A DNA stretch of 9,883 bases. Origin: an uncultured Burkholderiales bacterium. GTDB lineage: Bacteria; Pseudomonadota; Gammaproteobacteria; Burkholderiales; Burkholderiaceae. The stretch's first letter is position 1. Every line of letters starts with the position of its first letter. The DNA is taken from NCBI GenBank assembly GCA_903845315.1, contig CAIMWY010000136.1, positions 1 through 9,883 of the forward strand. Reading direction: 5' to 3'. The notes beneath the pieces are model-generated. The model made no database searches. It was given only the letters and a program-made list of their open reading frames with translations, and had not been told where the DNA came from. Shown one piece after another: positions 1 through 7,198 of the stretch. The translations under genes were made by a program, and so were the position numbers.

Positions 1-732
1 GGCATAGGCTTGCAAACGCCCCATGCCTTGTGGGGCGGTGGCCATGCGCTTCAAGGTGGTGGGAAACACGGCGCCCAGCGCGATGTAGCTTGGCGATACC
101 GCATCGGCGCGCAGCATCTCGGCATAACCATGTGTGCTCAAGCCCAAGCGCAAGCCAGCGGCGTGAATGGTATGCAAGGGTGCATCGGCCATGTCTTCTT
201 GGCCCAGATGCACACCGTAGGCCCCGGCTTCAATGGCTGCTTTCCAGTGGTCGTTGATGAACAACAAAGCCTGTGTGCCTTGCACGGCCGCCACTGCGGC
301 GCGCACTTCACGCGCAATGGCTGCAGCATCGTCCGACTTGAAACGCAGTTGCACCGTGGGCACGCCAGCTCGTGCCATGCGACCCACCCAGTGCGCGTCG
401 GGCAGCACGGCATACAAACCCAAGGCATGCGGGCAGGGCGCAAACGCGTTCTTCCTAGGCCATGGGGCAATACCAAAGTCTGCGGGCTGCACAGGCCATG
501 CATTCACGTCAAAACCTCCCAGACGCAGGCTTTGTTGTTGCCAAGCCTTCATCACGCACCGCGCATCGTGTTCCAAAAACCCTAACATGCGACAGCCTTG
601 CAGAACACCAGCTATCTCCGGCGTCAACCCGTGGTCAGAAGACGCTTGGGCCTGTTCATGGCTTTGCGGCTCACCGGCCAGCATGTGGGCATGTTGTTGC
701 GCAATGGCGCTGGCGATGTCGTGCGCGTTCAT
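1..732 (-). CDS. thiE: Thiamine-phosphate synthase ThiE, long form, C-terminus cut by window edge
   Basis: Joins HMP pyrophosphate to the thiazole phosphate moiety to give thiamine phosphate in the cytoplasm. The reading frame is open for 244 codons from the ATG at 732 to base 1 and has no stop in the window. ThiE hallmarks are visible: QLRFK (residues 128-132), IND (159-161), GVHLGQED (173-180), STH (199-201) and ALGAVFPTT (218-226). Roughly the last 60-80 residues of a normal ThiE barrel should lie beyond the left edge. The first ~100 residues precede the usual barrel start (GLYAVLPDA, about 104-112) and match no domain I recognise; long ThiE proteins of this kind occur in Burkholderiales as far as I recall. 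The start ATG overlaps the thiG stop by four bases (ATGA), so it is the last visible gene of thiO-thiS-thiG-thiE. A later start, such as Met49, is possible but breaks the overlap. Confidence 0.93.
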   Translation of the reverse strand, partial: MNAHDIASAIAQQHAHMLAGEPQSHEQAQASSDHGLTPEIAGVLQGCRMLGFLEHDARCVMKAWQQQSLRLGGFDVNAWPVQPADFGIAPWPRKNAFAPCPHALGLYAVLPDAHWVGRMARAGVPTVQLRFKSDDAAAIAREVRAAVAAVQGTQALLFINDHWKAAIEAGAYGVHLGQEDMADAPLHTIHAAGLRLGLSTHGYAEMLRADAVSPSYIALGAVFPTTLKRMATAPQGMGRLQAYA

Positions 733-1523
733 GCTTGGTGCCAAAACGGTGTGCCCAGCACGGGGGTGCTGGGTTGGGCGCTGTCTTGCGCTTGCATGGC
801 GCCCGCCACATAGGCGCTGTGTCCGGCATTCACCGCATCGGCAAATGCGCCGGCCATGCGCACCGGGTCTTGGGCCAGAGCCACGGCGGTGTTGAGCAAC
901 ACGGCGTCATAACCCCATTCCATCACCTGGCAAGCGTGTGACGGCAGGCCCAAGCCCGCGTCGACGATGAGTGGCACATCCAAGCGCTCACGCAGGGTGC
1001 GCAAGGCGGTGGGGTTGACGGGGCCCTTGCCCGTGCCAATGGGGGCAGCCCACGGCATCACGGCTTGACAGCCCACATCGATCAAACGTTGGCACAGCAC
1101 CAGGTCTTCGGTGCAGTAGGGCAGCACCTTAAAGCCCGCCTTGATCAAACGGCTGGCCGCTTCGGGCAAGTTCAATGTATCGGGTTGCAAGGTGTAATCG
1201 TCGCCGATCAACTCCAGTTTGATCCAGTCGGTTTCAAACACCTCACGCGCCATCTCGGCGGTGGTGATGGCTTCTTGCAGGCTGTGGCAACCCGCGGTGT
1301 TGGGCAACACGGGCACACCAGCTTGGCGCAGCAGGTTCCAAAAACTTTGTGAGGTTTCGCCGCCGCTGCCGGTTTGTCGGCGCAAGGAGGCGGTCAACAT
1401 GGCCGGTTTGGCGCGCTCAATGGCGGCCAGCAACACGCTGGGTGAGGGGTAGCGCGAGGTGCCCAGCAGCAAGCGGCTGGCAAAGGTTTCGCCGTACAGC
1501 GTGAGAGAGGTTGAGGTGCTCAT
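729..1523 (-). CDS. thiG: Thiazole synthase ThiG
   Basis: Forms the thiazole phosphate ring from 1-deoxy-D-xylulose 5-phosphate, dehydroglycine and sulfur delivered as ThiS thiocarboxylate. The 264-residue protein is close to the usual length (about 255-270). It shows the N-terminal LLLGTSRYPS block (19-28), the Schiff-base lysine context DWIKLELIGDD (K102), the phosphate-site loop MPWAAPIGTG, and the C-terminal blocks VDAGLGLPSHA and DAVLLNTAVA. The last ~20 residues are a low-complexity tail. The ATG at 1523 is preceded by a GGA eight to ten bases upstream. The gene starts 18 bases after thiS and its stop overlaps the thiE start (ATGA). Family assignment is secure. Confidence 0.97.
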   Translation of the reverse strand: MSTSTSLTLYGETFASRLLLGTSRYPSPSVLLAAIERAKPAMLTASLRRQTGSGGETSQSFWNLLRQAGVPVLPNTAGCHSLQEAITTAEMAREVFETDWIKLELIGDDYTLQPDTLNLPEAASRLIKAGFKVLPYCTEDLVLCQRLIDVGCQAVMPWAAPIGTGKGPVNPTALRTLRERLDVPLIVDAGLGLPSHACQVMEWGYDAVLLNTAVALAQDPVRMAGAFADAVNAGHSAYVAGAMQAQDSAQPSTPVLGTPFWHQA

Positions 1524-1541
1524 GGTTGATCCAATCTTTGC

Positions 1542-1757
1542 TTAACCGCCCGTGATGGGCGCGATCAATTCAATCTGGTCATGGGTGGCCAGCATGTGCT
1601 GGTTGTATTGGGTGCGAGGCACAAACTGCATGTTCACCGCAGCGGCAAACGGCGGTTGAATGCCCGCGCATTTCACGGCATCGGCCAGTGTGGCGCCTTG
1701 CTCAAAGTCATAGGGGGCTTGGTTGATCAGCACCCGAATGGTGGTGGTGTCAGACAT
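1542..1757 (-). CDS. thiS: Sulfur carrier protein ThiS
   Basis: Small ubiquitin-like protein whose C-terminal glycine is adenylated and converted to a thiocarboxylate that donates sulfur to ThiG. It ends in APITGG, the required Gly-Gly tail, and has 71 residues, normal for ThiS. I chose the ATG at 1757 (MSDTTTIRV); a TTG two codons upstream is in frame but less likely. The chosen start overlaps the thiO stop by eight bases, which suggests translational coupling, and no clear Shine-Dalgarno is seen. ThiF, the adenylating partner, is not in the window. Confidence 0.95.
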   Translation of the reverse strand: MSDTTTIRVLINQAPYDFEQGATLADAVKCAGIQPPFAAAVNMQFVPRTQYNQHMLATHDQIELIAPITGG

Positions 1758-2835
1758 GTTCAAACGTCAGTGCAAATGTGGTGGCGAGCTCGGTGGTCTG
1801 AGTCTGTACCCATTCCAGCACCACATCCAACATGGCCGGTGCAATTAAAAAACCGTGGCGATACAGGCCGTTGATTTGCAGGCAACGCGGGCCTAGGCAT
1901 CGTACGGCAGGCAGGTTGTTGGCCAGGGTAGGTCGGGCTTGGGTGTTGATTTCCAAAATACGCGCTTCAGCAAAACCGCTGTGCACGGTATAGGCGGCGC
2001 TGAGCAACTCTAGGGTAGAGCGCACGCTAGCAGGCGACAGGTCTTCGGTTTCAATTTCGGTGGCGCCGATCATGAACACATGGTCTTCTTTGGGCGCGAT
2101 GTAGATCGGGTAACGCGGATGAATCAAACGCGTGGGCCGCAGCAGCGTGACTTCGGGTGCATGCAGTCGCACCACCTCGCCACGAACACCACGCAGCTGT
2201 GTCCATTGGGTGCGTGCGCCCAAGCCTCGGCAGTCAAACACCCAGTCGGGTTGTCCTGGGGCGCCCGGTGCAAAGTCGCTCGGTGACTTGGGGCTTTGCC
2301 AGTGCAGCGTTACGTCTTGAGTGTGCAAGCTGTCTAGCAGCGCCGACAACAACTGGCGGTTGTCAAGTTGGCCTTCACCGGGCAAATACAAGGCGCGCTG
2401 AAAGCGTCCCTCCAAAGCGGGTTCGCACGTGGCAAGTGCGGTGGCGTCAAGCTGCTGCAAGGCCGGCAAGCTGGGGCATTGGGTATGGGTGCGCGCCAGC
2501 ATGTGCTCAAAGCGTTGGGCCTCACCTGCGTCTTGGCGGTGCCACACAATCAGGGTGCCGTTTTGCTGGAAGAACACGGGTTGTTGCAGTTGACCGATCA
2601 ATTCAGGCCATCGTGTGAGTGCATGTTGGCCCATGTGCACCACCGGCAGTTCTGTGATGGCCGATTCGGCCAGCGGTGCCAGCATGGCGGCCGCCACACG
2701 GGCCGCAGCACCTTGTGCATCGGGGCCTTGCGCTTCATGAACCTCGACACGGTGGCCCTGCCGCGCCAAGCTGTGGGCCAACAAACGACCCATCAGGCCG
2801 GCCCCCAAGACCACACTGTGTTGTGCTGAACTCAT
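1750..2835 (-). CDS. thiO: Glycine oxidase ThiO (FAD-dependent)
   Basis: Oxidises glycine to the imine (dehydroglycine) used by ThiG; this is the oxygen-dependent alternative to ThiH. The 361-residue protein starts with an FAD-binding Rossmann motif, VVLGAGLMG (8-16), with an acidic residue closing the second strand (VEVHE, ending E34). DAO-family features follow: RVAAAMLAP, LPGEGQLDNRQL, DCRGLGA, the FMIGATEIET strand, RPTLANNLPA and the C-terminal INGLYRHGFLIAP block. The ATG at 2835 lies nine bases after an AAGGA ribosome binding site. It is the first gene of thiO-thiS-thiG-thiE and diverges from thiD across 53 bases. No thiH or thiC is seen nearby. Confidence 0.95.
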   Translation of the reverse strand: MSSAQHSVVLGAGLMGRLLAHSLARQGHRVEVHEAQGPDAQGAAARVAAAMLAPLAESAITELPVVHMGQHALTRWPELIGQLQQPVFFQQNGTLIVWHRQDAGEAQRFEHMLARTHTQCPSLPALQQLDATALATCEPALEGRFQRALYLPGEGQLDNRQLLSALLDSLHTQDVTLHWQSPKSPSDFAPGAPGQPDWVFDCRGLGARTQWTQLRGVRGEVVRLHAPEVTLLRPTRLIHPRYPIYIAPKEDHVFMIGATEIETEDLSPASVRSTLELLSAAYTVHSGFAEARILEINTQARPTLANNLPAVRCLGPRCLQINGLYRHGFLIAPAMLDVVLEWVQTQTTELATTFALTFEHV

Positions 2836-2888
2836 ATTTGCATGTCCTTAGAAAAAATAGCCAAGAGCAGTTGCGGATAATTGGGTGC
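2836..2888. promoter_or_regulatory. Divergent thiO/thiD intergenic region
   Basis: This 53-base gap separates two start codons and must hold or border both promoters. It is AT-richer than its surroundings, with an A6 run near 2852-2857. I see no convincing -35/-10 pair on either strand. It is too short for a TPP aptamer (about 90-110 bases) and lacks the CUGAGA and UUGAACCUGAU signatures, so neither thiO nor thiD has its own TPP riboswitch here. Confidence 0.4.
2845..2849 (-). promoter_or_regulatory. Ribosome binding site of thiO
   Basis: On the minus strand AAGGA lies nine bases before the ATG at 2835 and supports that start. An ATG at 2843 is too close to this site and opens only a three-codon frame. 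Confidence 0.6.
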
Positions 2889-3752
2889 ATGAGCATTCAT
2901 CCATCGACTTTTTCTTCGACCTCCCCGTCGATCACCCGTTACGCACGCGTTCTCACCATTGCGGGCTCGGACAGCGGCGGCGGCGCTGGCATTCAGGCCG
3001 ACCTCAAAACCTTTGCTGCTTTGGGCTGCTATGGCATGACCGCCATCACTGCGCTGACCGCACAAAACACCCTGGGCGTGCAGGGCATTCACGGGATACC
3101 GGCTGAGTTTTTGAAAGCACAAATCCAGTCGGTGGTGGAAGACATTGGCGTTGATGCCGTCAAGATCGGCATGCTGCATGCACCCGCCATCGTGGAGGTA
3201 GTGGCGTGGGCGATTGACCATTACCAACTCGCCAACGTGGTGCTCGATCCTGTGATGGTGGCCACCAGCGGTGACCGCCTGATTGCCAGCGAGACGGTCC
3301 AAGTGTTGGTGCGTGAACTGTTTCCGCGCGCTCGCCTGATCACGCCCAATTTGGACGAAGCCGCTTTGCTGTTGGCGCGCGACATTGCCAATGCGGGCCA
3401 ACTCGAAGCCGCCGCGCAAGACTTGCTCGCCCAAGGCGCGCGCGCAGTGTTGCTCAAAGGCGGTCATCTGCCCGGAGAGGAAGTGGTGGACCTGCTGGCC
3501 CAAGTCGGCGTAGCCTCGCAACGCTTGGCCTCGCCGCGCATTGCCAGTCGCAATGTGCATGGCACGGGTTGCACCTTGTCGTCGGCCATTGCCGCGTACC
3601 TGGCCTTGGGGCATGACTTGGCGCAGGCCGTCACGCGCGCGCGCGGCTTTATCTTGGGTGCCATTGAGCATGGCGCCGCAGTCACCACCGGCCACGGCCA
3701 CGGCCCGCTCAACCACGGCTTTGCGCCAGTGGCCATGCACCTGCGCGGCTGA
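2889..3752 (+). CDS. thiD: Hydroxymethylpyrimidine/phosphomethylpyrimidine kinase ThiD
   Basis: Phosphorylates HMP to HMP-P and then HMP-PP, the pyrimidine partner for ThiE. Ribokinase-fold hallmarks are present: TIAGSDSGGGAGIQAD (23-38), AITALTAQNT (52-61), KIGML (92-96), LDPVMVATSG (119-128), ITPNLDEA (151-158), LLKGGH (188-193) and the anion-hole block HGTGCTLSSAIAA (224-236, C228). I chose the ATG at 2889 (MSIHPSTF, 287 residues); the open frame extends further upstream but only into sequence antisense to thiO. The roughly 18 extra N-terminal residues before the kinase fold are serine/threonine-rich. The upstream ribosome site is weak. It is the only plus-strand gene, converging on the transporter/reductase operon, and would act on any HMP salvaged by that operon. 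Confidence 0.96.
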   Translation: MSIHPSTFSSTSPSITRYARVLTIAGSDSGGGAGIQADLKTFAALGCYGMTAITALTAQNTLGVQGIHGIPAEFLKAQIQSVVEDIGVDAVKIGMLHAPAIVEVVAWAIDHYQLANVVLDPVMVATSGDRLIASETVQVLVRELFPRARLITPNLDEAALLLARDIANAGQLEAAAQDLLAQGARAVLLKGGHLPGEEVVDLLAQVGVASQRLASPRIASRNVHGTGCTLSSAIAAYLALGHDLAQAVTRARGFILGAIEHGAAVTTGHGHGPLNHGFAPVAMHLRG

Positions 3753-3778
3753 GGCAGTGCCCTCTGAGCCGCTGCGTT

Positions 3779-3799
3779 GCCAAGCCGCGTTGCGGTGGC
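3779..3799. terminator. Possible hairpin between convergent thiD and SDR genes
   Basis: In the 68-base convergent gap GCCA-AG-CCGC-GTT-GCGG-TGGC can fold into a two-part stem (4+4 pairs, two-base bulge, three-base loop). It is symmetric enough to act in both directions, but no T-run follows on either strand, so it is not a classical intrinsic terminator. Confidence 0.3.
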
Positions 3800-3820
3800 C
3801 CAAGCGACGTGTGGGTATGC

Positions 3821-4603
3821 TCATGCCATCACCAAGCCGCCGTCCACCACCAGCACCTGGCCGGTCATGAAGCGACTCCAATCCGAGGCCAAAAACAGCA
3901 CAGGGCCAGCCACGTCGTCGGGCGTGGCCAAGCGGCCCATGGGGGTCTGTGCCACCAACACGTCTTTCACCGCCTCTTTGGTGTGCTGGCTCGACGCCGT
4001 GGGGCTCACCAAGCCTGGGGCCACACAGTTCACACGAATGCCCAAAGGCCCGAGCTCTGTGGCCAAGTTGCGGCTGAAGCCCACCAACGCTGACTTGGCG
4101 GTGGCGTAGTCGTGGTAGGCAATGCTGGGGCGTTGCACCAAGTCGCTCACCAAGTTGACGATGCTGCCGCGTGCGCGCTGACGCATGTGGGGCAACACCG
4201 CTTGGCACACGTGATAAGTGGCTTGCACCGCGCCGTCAAACTGGCCTTGGTAGGCACTCCAGGGCAACTCCCAAAAACGTTGACGGTGTTCGGGATCAAA
4301 CGCGTAAGGACTGAATGCGTTGTTGACGACTGCGTCAATGCGCCCAGTCTCTCCCACCGCCTTGGCCACCATGGCTTGCACGGCCTCGGGCGCGCGCACA
4401 TCGGCTTGCAGCGCCCAAGCCTGCCCACCCGCTTGCTCACAGGCGCTGACCACTTCGTGTGCTGCGGTCTCGTTGTGCAGGTAGTTCACCAAGACCAGCG
4501 CACCCTCGCTTGCAAAGGCTTTGGCAATGGCTGCGCCAATGCCCCGGCTGGCACCGGTGACCAAGACCACCTGGCCGTCAAAGCGTGCGGTGGGGGTGGT
4601 CAT
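3821..4603 (-). CDS. Short-chain dehydrogenase/reductase (SDR) in the TPP-riboswitch operon
   Basis: Classical NAD(P)-dependent SDR of FabG-like length (260 residues). Visible: TGASRGIG cofactor motif (16-23), ADV (68-70), VVNNAF (92-97), and the catalytic triad S153, Y166 and K170 (YATAK), followed by the RVNCVAPGLV block (190-199) and a C-terminal DGGLV. Basic R20 in the glycine motif suggests NADP(H), an inference. Last gene of the luxE-luxC-ABC operon: its ATG overlaps the binding-protein stop by four bases (ATGA). Automatic annotation would likely call it 3-oxoacyl-ACP reductase, but nothing in the context points to fatty acids. Given LuxE and LuxC upstream, a plausible role is reducing the aldehyde made by LuxC to an alcohol. 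The substrate is unknown. Confidence 0.93.
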   Translation of the reverse strand: MTTPTARFDGQVVLVTGASRGIGAAIAKAFASEGALVLVNYLHNETAAHEVVSACEQAGGQAWALQADVRAPEAVQAMVAKAVGETGRIDAVVNNAFSPYAFDPEHRQRFWELPWSAYQGQFDGAVQATYHVCQAVLPHMRQRARGSIVNLVSDLVQRPSIAYHDYATAKSALVGFSRNLATELGPLGIRVNCVAPGLVSPTASSQHTKEAVKDVLVAQTPMGRLATPDDVAGPVLFLASDWSRFMTGQVLVVDGGLVMA

Positions 4604-5658
4604 TTTTTGCCGGGCAACAGGTCTTGGCTGACCACATCGCCGATCTTGATGTCGCGTTGAATCACGCCAAAGGCCTTGTAGGCATACGCGCCTTTTTGCA
4701 GCGTGACCAAGTCAAACGCACCCAAGCCGCGTTGGGCGGTGGTGGCTGAAACACTCGACGCATTACGCAGCTTGATGATCTCTAAGTTGATGGCTTCGTT
4801 TTGCCCATCCATCGCGTGCTTGACGGCCAGTTTGGCGGCTTCTTGGGGCGAACGAATCATCCAGTCCGCGCTGTCTTGGTAGGCTTGCAAAAATCGCTTG
4901 AGCGTGTCCTTTTTGTTGGCGTAGGTGTCTTCGCGCACCACAAAGAAGTCGCTAGAGATGTTGACGTACTGTTTCACCTCCATCACATTGACTTCGCCCA
5001 AGCCTTTTTGCCTACCCACCAGCAAGCCGGTGTCGGTGGCGGCGGTGGCATCCACTTGACCTTGTATCAAAGGCGCAAAGTTCAGCATGCCCGTCACCAC
5101 CAGTGTGACGTCGGACTCACTCAAACCCGCTTGGTGCAATAACACTTGCAGGTTTTGCCGTGTGCCGCTGGCTAGGCTGTACACACCAATGCGTTTGCCT
5201 TTGAGGTCAGCGGGCTTGGTGATGTTTTGCGATTTGAGTGAGACCAAGTTGAAGATGTTTTGTGGGTAGATGTCGTAGATGGCGCGCAGCTTTTCGCCCT
5301 TGTCCAGCGCGGTAAAAAAAGAGCTGGGGTCGGTGAACGCCACATCAGCCTGACCACTCAAGAGGTTGCGCAACGCGTCCCCCCCCCCGGCACCTGGCAT
5401 GTAGCCAAGTTCAATGCCACGGGCTTTGAAAAAGCCTTTGTCTTCTTCCACCAACAGGTTGGTGATTTCGGTGATGGGTTTGCTCCAGCCCGCCACCACG
5501 ATTTTGTCGACCTTAGGCGCTGATTGCGCATGGCTGTTGAACGCCCAGCTGCCAACAAAGAGCGCCAAACAAAGACTGGCAAACCCACTCGCCAAAAGGC
5601 GCGCTGACAGGCCCGCTTTTGCGTCGGTCAATCCAAAGCGGTGTGTGTGAAATGTCAT
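4600..5658 (-). CDS. ABC transporter periplasmic binding protein, NMT1/THI5-like (ThiY-type)
   Basis: Periplasmic solute-binding protein of the NMT1/THI5-like family, which includes thiamine-pyrimidine binding ThiY and also sulfonate/taurine-type binders. The 352-residue precursor has a signal peptide: basic N-terminus (about 1-20), hydrophobic core (about 21-39) and probable cleavage after SHA (residue 44). The mature part shows GWSKPITEITNLLVEEDKGFF, split here as GWSKPITE and LLVEEDKGFF, then GIELGYMPGAGGGDALRNL, split as GIELGYMPG and GGDALRNL, the block GQADVAFTD, and DLKGKRIGVYS. The mature protein contains no cysteine, so the CCCFC motif of the yeast THI5 enzyme is absent, in line with a binding rather than a synthetic role. 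A run of ten G lies within the GGGD codons. It is 20 bases after the permease gene and overlaps the SDR gene. Ligand inferred from the TPP riboswitch: a thiamine-related pyrimidine or derivative. Confidence 0.88.
   Translation of the reverse strand: MTFHTHRFGLTDAKAGLSARLLASGFASLCLALFVGSWAFNSHAQSAPKVDKIVVAGWSKPITEITNLLVEEDKGFFKARGIELGYMPGAGGGDALRNLLSGQADVAFTDPSSFFTALDKGEKLRAIYDIYPQNIFNLVSLKSQNITKPADLKGKRIGVYSLASGTRQNLQVLLHQAGLSESDVTLVVTGMLNFAPLIQGQVDATAATDTGLLVGRQKGLGEVNVMEVKQYVNISSDFFVVREDTYANKKDTLKRFLQAYQDSADWMIRSPQEAAKLAVKHAMDGQNEAINLEIIKLRNASSVSATTAQRGLGAFDLVTLQKGAYAYKAFGVIQRDIKIGDVVSQDLLPGKK
5379..5388 (-). repeat. G10 homopolymer inside the binding-protein gene
   Basis: Ten consecutive C on the plus strand (G10 in the coding strand) encode part of Gly-Gly-Gly-Asp. 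The frame is intact at length ten; one base gained or lost would frameshift the gene about a quarter of the way in. Confidence 0.9.
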
Positions 5659-5678
5659 CGAATCAAACTTTCAAAAGG

Positions 5679-6431
5679 TCAAAGAGAAAAGGAAGCGGGT
5701 GAAAGCCGACGTTCAAGCGCTTGAACGCCGCTGTAACTCAAGATGCCCAGCACCGTGATGAGCACCAGCACGGCAAACATCAACGGTGTGTCCATCGAGC
5801 CTTGGGCCGCCATGATCAAAGCGCCGAGGCCTTTGCTGCCGCCAATGAATTCGCCCACCACCGCACCCACCCAGGCCAGCACCACGGCCACACGCAGTCC
5901 GGCCATGATGGTGGGCAGGCCCGCCGGAATTTTCAAACGCCACAGCGTTTGCCATGCACTGGCGCGCAGCATGCGAAACAACTCCAGCCGCTGCGCATCA
6001 ACTTGCTGCATGCAAGTGACGGTGTTTTCGAGCAGGGGAAAAAAACAAATCAAGGCGGTCATCACCACCGTGGGCAAGGTGCCAAAACCAAACCACACGA
6101 TGAACAGCGGCGCTAGCGCGAGTTTGGGCACCACTTGGCTCAGCACCACATAAGGCATCAACACGCCACGCAGACGGGCTGATTCGCCCAATGCCACGCC
6201 GCCCACAAAACCCATGGTGCCACCCAGCAGCAGCCCCAAGCCGACCTCGGTCAAGGTTTGCAATACATGGGGCCACAGATAGCCGTTACTCAAGCCACGC
6301 CACAACGCAATGGCAATGACCGATGGCGCGGGCAACACCAAGGCCGAGGTGGCCAGCTGCCGCACCGCCAACTCCCATGCGCCCAAGCAGAGCAGACCTA
6401 ATAAGAAAGAAATCAGGCGTGTATGGTGCAT
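5679..6431 (-). CDS. ABC transporter permease (ThiX-type, binding-protein-dependent)
   Basis: Inner-membrane channel subunit of the importer, with several hydrophobic segments typical of the BPD_transp_1 domain (about six). The cytoplasmic coupling EAA-like loop is seen at about residues 156-175 (RASAWQTLWRLKIPAGLPTI), followed by GEFIGGSKGLGALI. I start it at the ATG at 6431, whose first base is the last base of the ATPase stop (TGATG), giving 250 residues; an upstream non-ATG start would overlap the ATPase gene by about 40 bases and is less likely. It belongs with the ATPase and the binding protein as one nitrate/sulfonate/taurine/thiamine-pyrimidine-type ABC system. Specificity cannot be read from this subunit. 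Confidence 0.92.
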   Translation of the reverse strand: MHHTRLISFLLGLLCLGAWELAVRQLATSALVLPAPSVIAIALWRGLSNGYLWPHVLQTLTEVGLGLLLGGTMGFVGGVALGESARLRGVLMPYVVLSQVVPKLALAPLFIVWFGFGTLPTVVMTALICFFPLLENTVTCMQQVDAQRLELFRMLRASAWQTLWRLKIPAGLPTIMAGLRVAVVLAWVGAVVGEFIGGSKGLGALIMAAQGSMDTPLMFAVLVLITVLGILSYSGVQALERRLSPASFSL

Positions 6432-7198
6432 CACAGCCCCCCATCCATGCGCTGGCGCAACTGGGCGCACAGAGCATTGAATTCGGCGCTGTGACGCAAG
6501 GCATTGGCGCGTGGCCTTGGCAAGTCAATGCGCAGCGTGTGCCCCATCTGCCCTTGGTGCATCACAGTCACGTGGTCGCCCAGGTACACCGCCTCGGCCA
6601 TGTCATGGGTGACAAACAACACCGAAGTGCCTTGCTGGGCGCACAGAGTCAACAAGTCGTGTTGCAGCTCTTCGCGTGTGATGGCATCAAGGGCCGCAAA
6701 CGGCTCGTCCATGAACAAAATTTGTGGATCCCCCATCAGGGCACGGGCCAAGGCCACCCGGCTTTGTTGGCCACCAGACAAGGCCAGGGGGTTGTGCGAC
6801 TGATGGGTGCCCAAGCCCATGCGTGCAAGCAACTCTGCAGCCTGGTCGCGGTCGCTGGCTTGCACTTGGCGTTGCAGCGAGACGGGCAACAACACGTTGT
6901 CGATGACGCTGAGCCACTCCAGCAGCGTGGGGCGTTGAAACACAAAGCCCATGTCGGCTCTTGGCCCGCTCACGGTTTCACCGTGGCACAACACCTGGCC
7001 ATGTTGGGGTATTAGCAAACCCGCTGCGAGTTTGAGCACGCTGGTTTTGCCGCAGCCGCTGCGTCCTACCAGGCAGTGCACGGAGCCGGGGGGGATCTCT
7101 AGGCTCACGCTACGCACCGCCTCGCTGCCTGTGGGGTAGGCGTAGCGCAACGCTTGCAAACGCAAGGCGTGATGGGGCTGCAAGGTGTCAGGGCTCAT
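6431..7198 (-). CDS. ABC transporter ATP-binding protein (ThiZ-type)
   Basis: Energises the importer on the cytoplasmic face. All nucleotide-binding motifs are intact in the 255-residue protein: Walker A GRSGCGKTS (45-53), Q-loop VFQRPTLLEW (Q88), signature LSGGQ (140-144), Walker B ILFMDEP (160-166), D-loop AALD and H-loop THD (H198). Sequence style is that of the nitrate/taurine/thiamine-pyrimidine importer ATPases. The ATG at 7198 lies 11 bases inside the end of the luxC-like gene, and its stop shares a base with the permease start, indicating coupled translation in the order luxC -> ATPase -> permease. Confidence 0.95.
   Translation of the reverse strand: MSPDTLQPHHALRLQALRYAYPTGSEAVRSVSLEIPPGSVHCLVGRSGCGKTSVLKLAAGLLIPQHGQVLCHGETVSGPRADMGFVFQRPTLLEWLSVIDNVLLPVSLQRQVQASDRDQAAELLARMGLGTHQSHNPLALSGGQQSRVALARALMGDPQILFMDEPFAALDAITREELQHDLLTLCAQQGTSVLFVTHDMAEAVYLGDHVTVMHQGQMGHTLRIDLPRPRANALRHSAEFNALCAQLRQRMDGGL

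Noticed and set aside
10..941. Several plus-strand open frames at the left end
   Set aside because: They overlap thiE and the end of thiG on the other strand and show no family motifs.
2832..2843. Three-codon minus-strand frame just before thiO, with its stop overlapping the thiO ATG
   Set aside because: The AAGGA site is one base from its ATG, too close to be used, while it is well spaced for thiO. A leader peptide is not supported.
3753..3820. Additional short gene between thiD and the SDR
   Set aside because: Only 68 bases lie between two convergent stops; no start with ribosome site is seen, and a hairpin explains the symmetry.
2832..4208. Long minus-strand open frame of 458 codons across thiD
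   Set aside because: It is antisense to thiD, which has all kinase motifs; the composition is typical of a shadow frame and it ends across the thiO start.
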